Position numbers and translations under genes: made by a program. Shown in pieces: positions 1 through 8,498 of a stretch of DNA of 23,243 bases. The stretch lies in contig CAYSEX010000039.1 of the NCBI GenBank assembly GCA_964430305.1, positions 1 through 23,243 of the forward strand, in the 5' to 3' direction. Source of the DNA: CAIZGX01 sp964430305 (GTDB lineage Bacteria; Bacteroidota; Bacteroidia; Flavobacteriales_D; Sanyastnellaceae). The notes under the pieces were generated by a model, which saw only the letters and a list, made by a program, of their open reading frames with translations, made no database searches and had not been told where the DNA came from. Position 1 is the stretch's first letter; each line of letters opens with the position of its first letter.

Positions 1-20
1 ATGACTGCAATATTTTTCAT
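1..20 (-). CDS. Start of a leftward gene, truncated by the window edge
   Basis: Reading leftward from an ATG at 20-18 gives MKNIAV and then an incomplete codon beginning AT (Ile or Met). This is a plausible protein start. A TATATTTG box lies 16 bp upstream on the same strand, which would give the very short leader common in Bacteroidota. An N-terminus of this kind is often the first beta strand of a nucleotide-binding (Rossmann) protein, but six residues cannot identify a family. The gene would be divergent from the CotH-like gene. Confidence 0.4.
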
Positions 21-35
21 TGATTGAGATTTTTG

Positions 36-43
36 CAAATATA
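36..43 (-). promoter_or_regulatory. Putative -7 promoter box (TATATTTG) for the left-edge gene
   Basis: The reverse strand reads TATATTTG, an exact match to the Bacteroidetes -7 consensus TAnnTTTG, 16 bp before the ATG at 20. No TTG or TTTG lies at the usual distance upstream, so only half of the promoter is supported. Confidence 0.4.
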
Positions 44-112
44 GTTTGAACTTACCTTTCACTCATTTAAGTCGATTCTTTCGTTAGAAATGTTTCCAAT
101 CAATTACTTTTA

Positions 113-128
113 CGAGAATTGATTCTCG
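113..128. promoter_or_regulatory. Perfect 7-bp inverted repeat just upstream of the CotH-like gene
   Basis: CGAGAAT, a TG spacer and ATTCTCG form a perfect dyad that ends 5 bp before the ATG at 134. A weak -7-like box, TACTTTTA (105-112), abuts it on the left, so the dyad would cover the transcription start and the ribosome-loading region. It could be an operator for a dimeric regulator. The 2-nt centre is too short for an RNA loop, so an RNA hairpin would have to open inner pairs. The function is inferred. Confidence 0.35.
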
Positions 129-133
129 AATAC

Positions 134-3100
134 ATGCAAAAACAAATTCTACTTTTCGGATTATTTATTTTTCTTCCTTTCTCATTTTTTGCGCAAGTAG
201 AATTGAGCGAGTTGGGTCATACCAACATGAATTTCATTGCTGATGAGGATGGTGAATACAATGATTGGTTAGAAATAAGAAATACGGGGTCTTTAAGCGT
301 AAATATTGCCGACTATGGTCTTACCAATGATCCAACCCAACCTTTTAAATGCATTTTACCCAATTATCAATTGCAACCCGGTGAACACAAGCTCATATGG
401 GCAAGCGGGAAAAATAGAATACCTGTAATTGATCATTACGAAACGGTTATTGCAGCGAATTATACGTGGCAATATTTAGTACCTTCCTCTGAACCGGATG
501 CTTCATGGAGATTACCGAATCAGACGTTAGTTGGTTGGTCTACCGGTTTAGGTGGTGTTGGATTTGGGGATAATGATGATGGCACCCTCATTTCTACCGC
601 TACAAGTGTCTTTCTGCGTAAGACGTTCAATCTTACCGATGTTTCGTCAATCGAATTTCTAAAGCTTTACATGGATTATGATGATGGTTTTGTGGCGTTC
701 ATTAATGGAGTTGAGATTGCAAGAGCCAATGTTGGCACTGCAGGAACACCACCAGTATTCAACAGCTTGGCTGCCGGAAATCATGAGGCAAATGGCTATC
801 AGGGAATTGCATTGGACGAATTTGAAGTGAGTATGTCTTCGCTGGAGGGAATTCTTGTGAATGGTGAAAACGTTTTGGCCATTCAGGTGCACAATGCAAC
901 TGTAAATTCGAGTGATTTAACAAGCAATGCATATTTAGCGGCGGGTGTGAGTGGTTCTGCGGTTCAATTTGGTCCTGCGTTAACTTGGATGAATTTGATT
1001 GCAGATAGTGAATGGCACACGAATTTCGAAATTAGCACGGGTGATCAAATCATGCTCAGTCTCCCCAATGGCGCACCGGCTGATTTAGTTACAGCTCCAC
1101 AAATGGATGTGGATTTTTCTTATAACCACAGCGGTCTATCGTGGTGTTTTAGTAACGTGCCTTCACCCAATGCCCTGAATAGTGCAATCTGCTATTCTGG
1201 ATTTGTGACCAAGCCTATTTTGTCAATTCCTGCGGGCATATATGGAGTAGGACAAACCATTTCAATTTCTAGTCTAGATCCAAATGTAGAAATTCGGTAC
1301 ACCTTAGATGGAAGTATTCCAACCTTGTTGTCACCGCTATTTACAAATGCTCTTTCAATTACAGAAACAACGGTTGTTTCCGCAAGAAGCTTTGATCCAT
1401 CGGGTCAACAATGGCCAAGTGAAACAGAGAAGAATACATATGTTATCAGTGAGACGCTCATAGGTCTGCCTGTCATATCCATTTCAACTGACGCATCAAA
1501 TTTGTATGATTACAATACGGGTATTTATGTTTTAGGGCCGCCTGATTATGATCCCAACTTCCCCTATTTTGGATCCAATATTTGGGAAGATTGGGAGCGA
1601 TTTTCATACATCGAATACATAGCAACTGATAGTACTCAGAAATTTGAGGGGGCTATTGGTTTGAAAATTCACGGGGGTTGGTCTAGAGCCCAACCTCAAA
1701 AAAGTTTTCGGGTGAAATGTCGCGATGAGTATGGCTTTTCCAAAATCAATTATCCCTGCATACCAGATAAACCATTCATTACGGAATACAAAGGGTTTAA
1801 TCTTAGAAACGGCGGGAATGATTATTACGGCTCGCGTATGCGCGATGCTTTTATGCAACGATTAACAAAAAATACACACACGGATTACATGGGATATACT
1901 CCTGTAATTGTCTTTTTAAATGGTGAATATTTTGGTGAATATGAGCTTCGTGAAACGCTGAACAAACATTGGGTAGAGAGTAACTGGGGCTATGAGTCAG
2001 ATGACGCATCCGTTATTACAGAGAATTACATGGGTATGGATGCCAATGACGGAACCTTAGATAATTTCAACGAAATGTATAACATCATTTCGAATGCTGA
2101 CCCAAGCTCATTTGATTTTTATTCGTTAGCAGATTCACTAATAGATCTTGAAAATTTTGCAGATTACATCATTGCAGAAACATATTACGGTAATGGAGAT
2201 TGGAGCAACGGATATCCCAATAACATTAAATTTTGGCATGTACCGGGTCAGAAGTGGCGAATGATGTTAATGGATTTAGATTTTGGATATGGATTAACTG
2301 GAGCTCCTTCAAATGAAAATTTTATTGTTCAAGCGGTGAATGATCCATTTATACATCTGGATGTTATCTGTTCCAAGCTTCTTCAAAATGAAACGTTTCG
2401 AATTTATTTCATTGATCGTTATGCTGATTTGATCAATACCATTTGGCAGCAAGATGAGGTAAATACATTGGGAGCAGCCATGCTCAACGAGGTGTCTCCA
2501 TGGATATCTCGTCACCACACCATGTGGGGTGGAGATATATGGAGCTTTAATTCCACAATGACAAATATGTTAAACTGGAATGCCGCACGCATAAATGGTG
2601 CAAGAGAGGTTATTCAAAATCATTTCTCTTTGAATGGTCAGGTTAGTTTCTCTCTTGATGTTTATCCTGCAGGAGCAGGTCGTATTCACATTTCTACCAT
2701 TGAACCTGGAGAGAATGAGTATCCGTGGTCTGGCATCTACTTTCAGGGGGTTCCAGTCAAGTTAACCGCAATTCCAAATCCAGGGTATACATTCAGTCAC
2801 TGGTCACCCAATAGTGTGCTTTCATCTATGAATTACAGCGATACGCTTACTATAACTCCGACTGTGAATGCAGCATTTATAGCATGGTTTGAAGGAAGCT
2901 CCGTTGATGATCCAATTTATATTTCAGAGGTTATGCCTGAACCAGAAAATTCTATGCAAAGTGGTGATTGGTTTGAAATTCACAATACCATGAGTGTAGA
3001 TATGGATTTATCTGGTTGTTCTGTTCGTGATACCAACACCTTTCACAATTTTGAATTTCCAATTTCAACCCGAATACCTGCAGGAGGTTATCTTGTGGTA

Positions 3101-4096
3101 GCTGAAGATACCGCGGCATTCCATGCCATGTACCCGAATGTACAACATGTAATTGGTCCGTTGGGATTTTCATTGAATAATACATCAGAGACTATTCGCA
3201 TCCTTTCTCATCTTGGTAATCCATACCAAGAGCTGACCTATGAAACTTCTTGGCCATGGCCTTTGGGAGTTAATGGATTCGGTCGTTCTCTTGAATTAGA
3301 TGACCCGAGTTTAAATGCGAATTTACCTCAAGCATGGTTTGCGGGTTGTGTAGATGGATCGCCTGGAAATGCTTATTTTCCATGTGATAGTGCGGTTGTT
3401 GTTTCTGAGATTAATTATAAATCTGCTGTAACGGCAGATGCTGGCGACTGGTTTGAACTTCATTCCACATTAGATTACGATTTAAATCTTGGTGGCTGGG
3501 TTGTAAGTGATGGTGGAATTTCAAATGGTTTTTTAATTCCGATTGGTACAGTATTGCCAGCTCACGGATATCTTGTATTTGCTCAAGATGATGCGTTGTT
3601 TAATGCAATTCATCCTGGTGTATCAAATGTCATTTTACCAACCCAAATTTCTTTGGGTGGAACAGAAGGTGTGCTTGTTTTCGATGAAACAGGTAAACTG
3701 CGATTTTCAGTGAATTATTTAAATGTTTCTCCGTGGACAGTTGAACCCAATGGTGGAGGGAAGACATTGGAGTTGGTAAGTACCACTGCACGCATGAATC
3801 ACTGGGAGAATTGGTTTGCAGGATGTCCAAACGGTTCTCCAGGAACTGCTTTCGATCCTACTTGTGGAGTGAATGTGACTGAATTGGAAAATTTAGCTGA
3901 TTTGGAAATCTATCCAACTATTGCCGATGATTTTATTTTAGTGAGAACGGAACAAGAGCAACTGATTCGAATGGTGAATGCGTTGGGAGAATTGATTCGA
4001 ACTGTGCAGCTTTATCCGGGAACCAATAAGATTCTAGTTAGTGAACTTAGTTCGGGCCTTTATCTTCTGGGAAAAACGAAGTTTATGAAACGTTAG
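134..4096 (+). CDS. Secreted CotH-kinase and lamin-tail multidomain protein with T9SS sorting domain
   Basis: A 1320-residue exported protein. The ATG at 134 is chosen over an in-frame TTG at 119 because it directly begins the signal peptide (residues 1-20, ending SFFAQ). Domains in order: lamin-tail-like domain (about 22-105); beta-rich region with a WQYLVP start (about 115-290); chitobiase C-terminal-like module with RYTLDGSIPT (about 358-440); CotH-type kinase-like domain (about 445-815), with KIHGGWSRAQPQKSFRVK, GDWSNGYPNN and the DFG-like MMLMDLDFGYG near 712; an InlB-type divergent repeat with PNPGYTFSHW (about 833-920); two further lamin-tail domains (about 925-1085 and 1089-1245); and a C-terminal type A T9SS domain ending SGLYLLGKTKFMKR. 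Known CotH proteins are atypical secreted kinases that act on coat proteins; the substrate here is unknown. Likely cell-surface or released. The gene stands alone on its strand. Confidence 0.88.
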   Translation: MQKQILLFGLFIFLPFSFFAQVELSELGHTNMNFIADEDGEYNDWLEIRNTGSLSVNIADYGLTNDPTQPFKCILPNYQLQPGEHKLIWASGKNRIPVIDHYETVIAANYTWQYLVPSSEPDASWRLPNQTLVGWSTGLGGVGFGDNDDGTLISTATSVFLRKTFNLTDVSSIEFLKLYMDYDDGFVAFINGVEIARANVGTAGTPPVFNSLAAGNHEANGYQGIALDEFEVSMSSLEGILVNGENVLAIQVHNATVNSSDLTSNAYLAAGVSGSAVQFGPALTWMNLIADSEWHTNFEISTGDQIMLSLPNGAPADLVTAPQMDVDFSYNHSGLSWCFSNVPSPNALNSAICYSGFVTKPILSIPAGIYGVGQTISISSLDPNVEIRYTLDGSIPTLLSPLFTNALSITETTVVSARSFDPSGQQWPSETEKNTYVISETLIGLPVISISTDASNLYDYNTGIYVLGPPDYDPNFPYFGSNIWEDWERFSYIEYIATDSTQKFEGAIGLKIHGGWSRAQPQKSFRVKCRDEYGFSKINYPCIPDKPFITEYKGFNLRNGGNDYYGSRMRDAFMQRLTKNTHTDYMGYTPVIVFLNGEYFGEYELRETLNKHWVESNWGYESDDASVITENYMGMDANDGTLDNFNEMYNIISNADPSSFDFYSLADSLIDLENFADYIIAETYYGNGDWSNGYPNNIKFWHVPGQKWRMMLMDLDFGYGLTGAPSNENFIVQAVNDPFIHLDVICSKLLQNETFRIYFIDRYADLINTIWQQDEVNTLGAAMLNEVSPWISRHHTMWGGDIWSFNSTMTNMLNWNAARINGAREVIQNHFSLNGQVSFSLDVYPAGAGRIHISTIEPGENEYPWSGIYFQGVPVKLTAIPNPGYTFSHWSPNSVLSSMNYSDTLTITPTVNAAFIAWFEGSSVDDPIYISEVMPEPENSMQSGDWFEIHNTMSVDMDLSGCSVRDTNTFHNFEFPISTRIPAGGYLVVAEDTAAFHAMYPNVQHVIGPLGFSLNNTSETIRILSHLGNPYQELTYETSWPWPLGVNGFGRSLELDDPSLNANLPQAWFAGCVDGSPGNAYFPCDSAVVVSEINYKSAVTADAGDWFELHSTLDYDLNLGGWVVSDGGISNGFLIPIGTVLPAHGYLVFAQDDALFNAIHPGVSNVILPTQISLGGTEGVLVFDETGKLRFSVNYLNVSPWTVEPNGGGKTLELVSTTARMNHWENWFAGCPNGSPGTAFDPTCGVNVTELENLADLEIYPTIADDFILVRTEQEQLIRMVNALGELIRTVQLYPGTNKILVSELSSGLYLLGKTKFMKR

Positions 4097-5892
4097 GGTA
4101 TATAGGCTCGGAATCGTTTCCGAGCTTCAACCACAAATAAACTTCCTGGATACTCAGTAAGGACTCGCTCATATAAAGTATGAGCGATTTCTTTTTGGTT
4201 TAAATCGAGATCATTGATTTCCGCCATTGCAAAGAGGGCGTCGTCTGCGTATACACTATTGAAATGAATGTTCAGTATGGTTTCATAGAAGCTTAGTGCT
4301 TCATTTATATTTCCTTCTTTCCTGTAAATTTTGGCTTTTAAAAAAATAATTTCATCTGTAAGACTGTGGTTGGGAAAGGAATTGGTAATGCTATCTAATG
4401 TTTGAAAACATGCTTCATTTCTATTTTGAAATGCAAGTAAATCAGCTCTGGCAAATTGCATCATGGGTAATGGAATGGTATCCATGTTGAAGTTGTCTGT
4501 AATGAGCAAGGAGAGCTGCATAGCATCATTTGAAATAAGTTTAGAAGTGGAGGCTTTTAACACATCCAATTGTCCCTGTGCCCACTCAAAATCTCCGGTA
4601 TAAAAAGAGATTTTTGCATTTTTAAATTTTGCTTCGTGACCAAGAACATCTTCTTTAAAATCAAGTTCTACTTGTGAGTATAAAAGAGATGCTTCCCAAA
4701 TGTTATTTTGAAATAATAAGATATCGGCCAATTCCAATTTAATCTCTGCGATTGAAATACGTGAGAGTCCATTCACTGCGAGAGCCTCTCTCAACAATAC
4801 CTCTCCAGCCTTGGCATCTGATAGATGAAATGCTTTTAAATGACCCCAATCCTTTTTCAATAGGGCTACATCCTGAGGCTGACTGATTTGACCTTGTATC
4901 GTGTTATATTCAGAATCAATTTGAAGGTATTCTTCTTTGCTTGCATTTGGTTTACTTCGAAGGAATGAAGATGTGCTTTGAAGCTTTTTTATGCAGGCTT
5001 GGCCGTAAAATGGATTTTGGTTTCCTTTGGCAATTACCGCGTTGAAGCATTTACTTGCAACATCGAATTTTTGATTGCTTTGTGCCAGGGCGCCCAAATT
5101 CATTAGTCTTTGGCCATTTTCGTTGTTTCGTTTGTCTAAAGCAAAAAGTTGGGTGTATGCACCGTTAAAATCATTCCGTTGAATTAGAAACCAACTTAGT
5201 AGTTCAGAGTAAATGGTTTGGTTGGGTTCACTTTGAATGCGTTTTAATACCAAGGTTTTGAGTTCAGTGCATTTTGATTCGTCTTCTACAAAATCAATAT
5301 TCTGCATCAGAGATGATTCAATTTCGCCGAGCATGCTTGCATCTTCTGAAAGAATATCTAAATAGGCTGCAAGCATGCCAGTGAAATTTCCGAGTGCTCC
5401 TTGTGTATTTGCAATTTCATAGCTAAATGTATACTGGTCTTTACTTTCTAACTTGCCCTTCTCGAATGTTTTCAATGCCCATTCATATTCGTAGATGTCT
5501 GAAAATAATAAAGCCGTTTCTAAAATTGGAATTCGATAAGCGGGGGTTTTTTCAATTGCGGTAGTAAATGCCTCAGATTTTTCGTTTTCCTTTTTCCACG
5601 CAATGTATACAGTGCCTAAATGAAAATAACTTTCTGCATCTTTCAATGCTTTGATTCTTTTTTTGCACAAGGACTCTGCTGTTTTGAATTCATTTAAAAC
5701 CAATAGAGTTTGCTTGTATTCTTGAAAAAAGGGTGAGACATTCACACCATCATTCGCCAATTTATCGAAATAGAGTTTGGCTTGCTCGTACTGTTTTCCG
5801 TTATAGTAATGAAGTGCTAATTCTAAATCTTCTTGTGCATAGAAGCTATGTGTAATAAGCGAAGTAAGTAAAATGAGCAGAATTTTCTTCAT
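4093..5892 (-). CDS. Exported tetratricopeptide-repeat protein
   Basis: A 599-residue protein with a signal peptide (residues 1-20, MKKILLILLTSLITHSFYAQ), so probably periplasmic or facing the periplasm. Degenerate TPR helix pairs run through most of its length. Clear ones include YYNGKQYEQAKLYFDKLA near the N-terminus, KEGNINEALSFYETIL, and EIAHTLYERVLTEYPGS near the C-terminus. No catalytic domain is visible; TPR arrays normally bind partner proteins. Its ATG overlaps the stop of the upstream lipoprotein gene by one base (TAATG), which suggests translational coupling and a joint role with that lipoprotein. Its stop codon overlaps that of the convergent CotH-like gene by four bases. The specific function is not recognisable. 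Confidence 0.85.
   Translation of the reverse strand: MKKILLILLTSLITHSFYAQEDLELALHYYNGKQYEQAKLYFDKLANDGVNVSPFFQEYKQTLLVLNEFKTAESLCKKRIKALKDAESYFHLGTVYIAWKKENEKSEAFTTAIEKTPAYRIPILETALLFSDIYEYEWALKTFEKGKLESKDQYTFSYEIANTQGALGNFTGMLAAYLDILSEDASMLGEIESSLMQNIDFVEDESKCTELKTLVLKRIQSEPNQTIYSELLSWFLIQRNDFNGAYTQLFALDKRNNENGQRLMNLGALAQSNQKFDVASKCFNAVIAKGNQNPFYGQACIKKLQSTSSFLRSKPNASKEEYLQIDSEYNTIQGQISQPQDVALLKKDWGHLKAFHLSDAKAGEVLLREALAVNGLSRISIAEIKLELADILLFQNNIWEASLLYSQVELDFKEDVLGHEAKFKNAKISFYTGDFEWAQGQLDVLKASTSKLISNDAMQLSLLITDNFNMDTIPLPMMQFARADLLAFQNRNEACFQTLDSITNSFPNHSLTDEIIFLKAKIYRKEGNINEALSFYETILNIHFNSVYADDALFAMAEINDLDLNQKEIAHTLYERVLTEYPGSLFVVEARKRFRAYIP
4106..4125. terminator. Hairpin after the CotH-like gene, inside the end of the TPR gene
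   Basis: GCTCGGAA, a TCGT loop and TTCCGAGC form a perfect 8-bp stem starting 9 bp after the CotH-like stop codon. It lies within the last codons of the convergent TPR gene (residues ARKRFRA). Neither side carries a real T tract, so it is at best a weak terminator, perhaps acting on both strands. It could also be a chance result of Arg-rich coding. Confidence 0.45.
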
Positions 5893-6467
5893 TATGGTAG
5901 AATTCGAACACGTGAAGAACGCAGGCTATCTACCCAATATTTTACTTGGGTGTAATGTCTATTGTATCTGTTGTACACGCTGTCTGTTCTGGAGATAATA
6001 AATTCCATTTTGCTCACGAGGTCTTTATTGGCGTTTATTTCTTGAGCAATTATTTTTTTGTAATAGACATCGTTCATTTCGTTTCCAACCGCATCATGGG
6101 TTGCGTTTTCATTGATGGCTTTTTTCAAATCTGTAATTTGAATTCGAGAAATGGCTAGGTTGTTTGAAATTTCTTCTCTTTTGTTTCCCAATTCGGGAAT
6201 TAGTTTTCGAATGCTTCGATATTCGCTCAATTCAAAAGACATGTCTTTTTTCATATCGCCTTGATAGTTACTCTGAATATATTCCAGATGCGCATTTACG
6301 GTATCTATTCTTGATTGTACTTGATCCAATTGAAGTGCCTCGTATTTTTGAGCTGTATTCTCCAAAGCGGTGGATAGTGAATCGAGTTGCTGCACATATT
6401 TGGAACGATCAGGTGTAGAGCAACTGAAAATGGTCAGACAAATGAACGCGAAGACAATGGTTTTCAT
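5892..6467 (-). CDS. Small coiled-coil lipoprotein
   Basis: A 191-residue protein with a lipoprotein signal peptide whose lipobox is IFSC, the lipidated Cys being residue 16. The residues after the Cys are Ser-Thr-Pro, with no obvious inner-membrane retention signal. The rest is charged and helical with heptad-like spacing (for example KYVQQLDSLSTALENTAQKY and the segment around SNNLAISRIQITDLKKAI), consistent with a coiled coil in the periplasm. The ATG lies two bases after the serS stop (TAA-TT-ATG), so its ribosome-binding region is inside serS. It overlaps the TPR gene start by one base. No known family is recognised; the pairing with the TPR protein suggests a small envelope complex. Confidence 0.8.
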   Translation of the reverse strand: MKTIVFAFICLTIFSCSTPDRSKYVQQLDSLSTALENTAQKYEALQLDQVQSRIDTVNAHLEYIQSNYQGDMKKDMSFELSEYRSIRKLIPELGNKREEISNNLAISRIQITDLKKAINENATHDAVGNEMNDVYYKKIIAQEINANKDLVSKMEFIISRTDSVYNRYNRHYTQVKYWVDSLRSSRVRILP

Positions 6468-6469
6468 AA

Positions 6470-7741
6470 TTAATTAATTCTTTCAAATCCGCAATAGGGA
6501 ACTAGGGCTTGTGGAATGCGAATGCCATTTTCATCTTGGTGATTCTCTAGCAAAGCTGCAACAATTCGGGGCAAAGCAAGTGCGCTTCCATTCAATGTGT
6601 GAACGAGTTGTGATTTCCCATCAGAGCCTTTAAATCTGCATTTCAAACGATTGGCTTGAAAGGTTTCAAAATTTGAAGTTGAGCTTACTTCCAACCAACG
6701 TTCTTGAGCAGCACTGAAGACTTCAAAATCGAACGTAAGTGCTGAGGTGAACCCCATGTCACCGCCACACAAGCGAAGTATTCTAAATGGAAGTTCAAGC
6801 TGATTCAAAAGCCCCTTTACATGTGCTACCATTTCCTCAAGGTGCTCGTAACTTTTTGAAGGATGAGCAAGCTGAACAATTTCAACCTTGTCGAACTGAT
6901 GTAGGCGATTCAACCCGCGTACATCCTTCCCGTATGAACCCGCTTCTCTTCTGAAGCACGGTGTATATCCGGTGAGTTTAATTGGTAATTGCTCTTCCTT
7001 CAACATCACATCACGAAACAGGTTGGTCAATGGAACTTCAGCTGTGGGGATCAGATACAAGTCATCGATACCAACATGGTACATTTGTCCTTCTTTATCG
7101 GGGAGCTGTCCTGTGCCGTATCCACTGGCTTCATTTACCAAATGTGGCGGTTGAAATTCTTGATATCCTGCCGCTTGAGCCTGATCCAAGAAGAAGTTAA
7201 TTAGCGCACGCTGAAGTCTTGCTCCTTTTCCTTTGTAAACGGGAAATCCTGCTCCGGCAATTTTAACTCCAAGCTCAAAATCAATCAGGTCATATTTTTC
7301 GCAAAGTTCCCAATGGGGGAGCTTATTTGTTGTGTTCGCATGTGCATCGCCAGAACTATAAACAATTTCATTTTCATCAGCACCTTTACCGAAGACAACA
7401 CTGTGATGAGGAACATTGGGTACAAGATAAAGAAGCTGTTTTTGCTCTTCCTCTAGCGCTTGAAGCTGTACCTCTAATTCTTTAGTAGATTCTTTTAGTT
7501 CAGAAGTTCTTTTCTTTAATTCATCTGCTTCTTCTTTTTTGCCTGACTTGAATAAGTCTCCAATTGACTTTGCGAGCTGATTTGCTTCTGCAAGTTGACC
7601 ATCGAGTTCATTCTGAATTTTTCTTCTTTTTTCATCAACCAAGAGAATGTCATGAACTGTCGCGGTGAAGTCTTTATTGCGCTTACTTAGTCCGGCCAAT
7701 GCAGCCTCTAGGTTTTCTCTTAAATAGGGTACTTGTAGCAT
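6470..7741 (-). CDS. serS: Seryl-tRNA synthetase
   Basis: A 423-residue class II aminoacyl-tRNA synthetase that charges tRNA-Ser with serine in the cytoplasm; the length is normal for the family. The N-terminal region (about residues 30-110) is a long charged helical hairpin, the arm that grips the long variable arm of tRNA-Ser. The catalytic core contains LIPTAEVPLTN, motif 2 as PCFRREAGSYGKDVRGLNR (about residue 260) and motif 3 as LNGSALALPRIVAALLENHQ (about residue 380), followed by the usual IRIPQALVPY ending. It follows the rpmA terminator and leads the lipoprotein and TPR genes with a 2-bp gap. A TAAATTCG sequence at 7753-7746 is a possible -7 box, but it leaves almost no leader and lacks a -33 element. 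Confidence 0.97.
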   Translation of the reverse strand: MLQVPYLRENLEAALAGLSKRNKDFTATVHDILLVDEKRRKIQNELDGQLAEANQLAKSIGDLFKSGKKEEADELKKRTSELKESTKELEVQLQALEEEQKQLLYLVPNVPHHSVVFGKGADENEIVYSSGDAHANTTNKLPHWELCEKYDLIDFELGVKIAGAGFPVYKGKGARLQRALINFFLDQAQAAGYQEFQPPHLVNEASGYGTGQLPDKEGQMYHVGIDDLYLIPTAEVPLTNLFRDVMLKEEQLPIKLTGYTPCFRREAGSYGKDVRGLNRLHQFDKVEIVQLAHPSKSYEHLEEMVAHVKGLLNQLELPFRILRLCGGDMGFTSALTFDFEVFSAAQERWLEVSSTSNFETFQANRLKCRFKGSDGKSQLVHTLNGSALALPRIVAALLENHQDENGIRIPQALVPYCGFERIN

Positions 7742-7773
7742 AATGCGAATTTACAATGGGTTTGGTTGAAATA

Positions 7774-7801
7774 AAAAACTCTCGGCGAACCGAGAGTTTT
7801 T
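7774..7801 (-). terminator. Rho-independent terminator of rplU-rpmA
   Basis: On the minus strand this is an 8-bp GC-containing stem (ACTCTCGG with CCGAGAGT) around a TTCG tetraloop, flanked by A tracts and followed by T residues. It lies 22 bp downstream of the rpmA stop. The A/T flanks make it nearly symmetric, so it could also stop transcription on the other strand. It separates rplU-rpmA from serS. Confidence 0.9.
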
Positions 7802-7823
7802 AAATGTATTTATTGTCTCGGGG

Positions 7824-8084
7824 TTAAGCCTGAAAAGGAACAACCGAAACAAATGATTTGTTGTCTTTTTTCTTGCGGAACTCAACTGTACCATCAATCA
7901 AAGCAAACAACGTGTGGTCTTTACCAATTCCGACGTTTTCGCCGGGATTGTGACGCGTACCACGCTGACGAACAATAATATTTCCAGCGATACATCCTTG
8001 ACCGCCATAAATTTTTACGCCTAATCGTTTACTTTCCGACTCGCGTCCATTCTTTACTTTACCTTCACCTTTCTTATGTGCCAT
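7824..8084 (-). CDS. rpmA: 50S ribosomal protein L27
   Basis: An 86-residue ribosomal protein of normal length. It starts MAHKKGEG and contains KNGRESESKRLGVK, GNIIVRQRGTRHNPG and VGIGKDHTLFALIDG, the signature regions of L27. Its N-terminal tail reaches the peptidyl-transferase centre of the large subunit. The tail starts directly at Met-Ala-His-Lys-Lys without the cleaved extension seen in Firmicutes. It lies 20 bp downstream of rplU in the usual rplU-rpmA pair and is followed by a strong terminator. Confidence 0.97.
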   Translation of the reverse strand: MAHKKGEGKVKNGRESESKRLGVKIYGGQGCIAGNIIVRQRGTRHNPGENVGIGKDHTLFALIDGTVEFRKKKDNKSFVSVVPFQA

Positions 8085-8104
8085 TGTTCTAAGAGATTAA
8101 GTGA

Positions 8105-8413
8105 TTATCCAATTTTTTCAATAACCAATTCGGTCAAATACGCACGGAAACCATTTTTCTTCTGATATCCTTTGCGACGTTTCTTTTTGAAGACAATAAC
8201 TTTGTCTCCTTTGAGGTGTTTCACTACGCGTGCGGTCACCTTTACACCATCTACAGCTGGGGCGCCAACAGTTATCTTTCCGTTGTCGTCTGTTAGAAGA
8301 ACTTTGTCAAAGTCAACTTTGCTACCTTCTTCATTTTGCAAACGATTAACGAAGATCTGCTGATCTTTTTGTACTTTGTACTGATGCCCTGCTATCTCAA
8401 CAATTGCGTACAT
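8105..8413 (-). CDS. rplU: 50S ribosomal protein L21
   Basis: A 102-residue 23S rRNA-binding protein of normal length. It starts MYAIVEIAGHQYKVQKD and contains VLLTDDNGKITVGAP and the basic segment VFKKKRRKGYQKKNGFR, both typical of L21. It is first in the rplU-rpmA pair. A good Bacteroidetes-type promoter lies about 40 bp before its ATG. Confidence 0.97.
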   Translation of the reverse strand: MYAIVEIAGHQYKVQKDQQIFVNRLQNEEGSKVDFDKVLLTDDNGKITVGAPAVDGVKVTARVVKHLKGDKVIVFKKKRRKGYQKKNGFRAYLTELVIEKIG

Positions 8414-8453
8414 AACGTTAATTTTTAGTGTTAAAATTTCCTTTTAAGGGGTG

Positions 8454-8484
8454 CAAATATAACTCGAAATTGTTAATAACCAAA
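8454..8484 (-). promoter_or_regulatory. Promoter of rplU-rpmA
   Basis: On the minus strand TTTG (8484-8481) is followed after 19 nt by TATATTTG (8461-8454), a full match to the Bacteroidetes housekeeping promoter pattern. The -7 box ends 40 bp before the rplU ATG. It sits in the 85-bp gap after the EamA gene, so the ribosomal pair probably has its own transcript. Confidence 0.75.
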
Positions 8485-8498
8485 ATAATTGCATGTAA

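Noticed and set aside
6972..7204. Three overlapping rightward open frames
   Set aside because: All are antisense to the conserved core of serS and in different frames; shadows of a well-conserved gene.
7746..7753. TAAATTCG as a serS promoter
   Set aside because: It is one mismatch from the -7 consensus but leaves almost no leader before the ATG and has no -33 element. Not strong enough to list.
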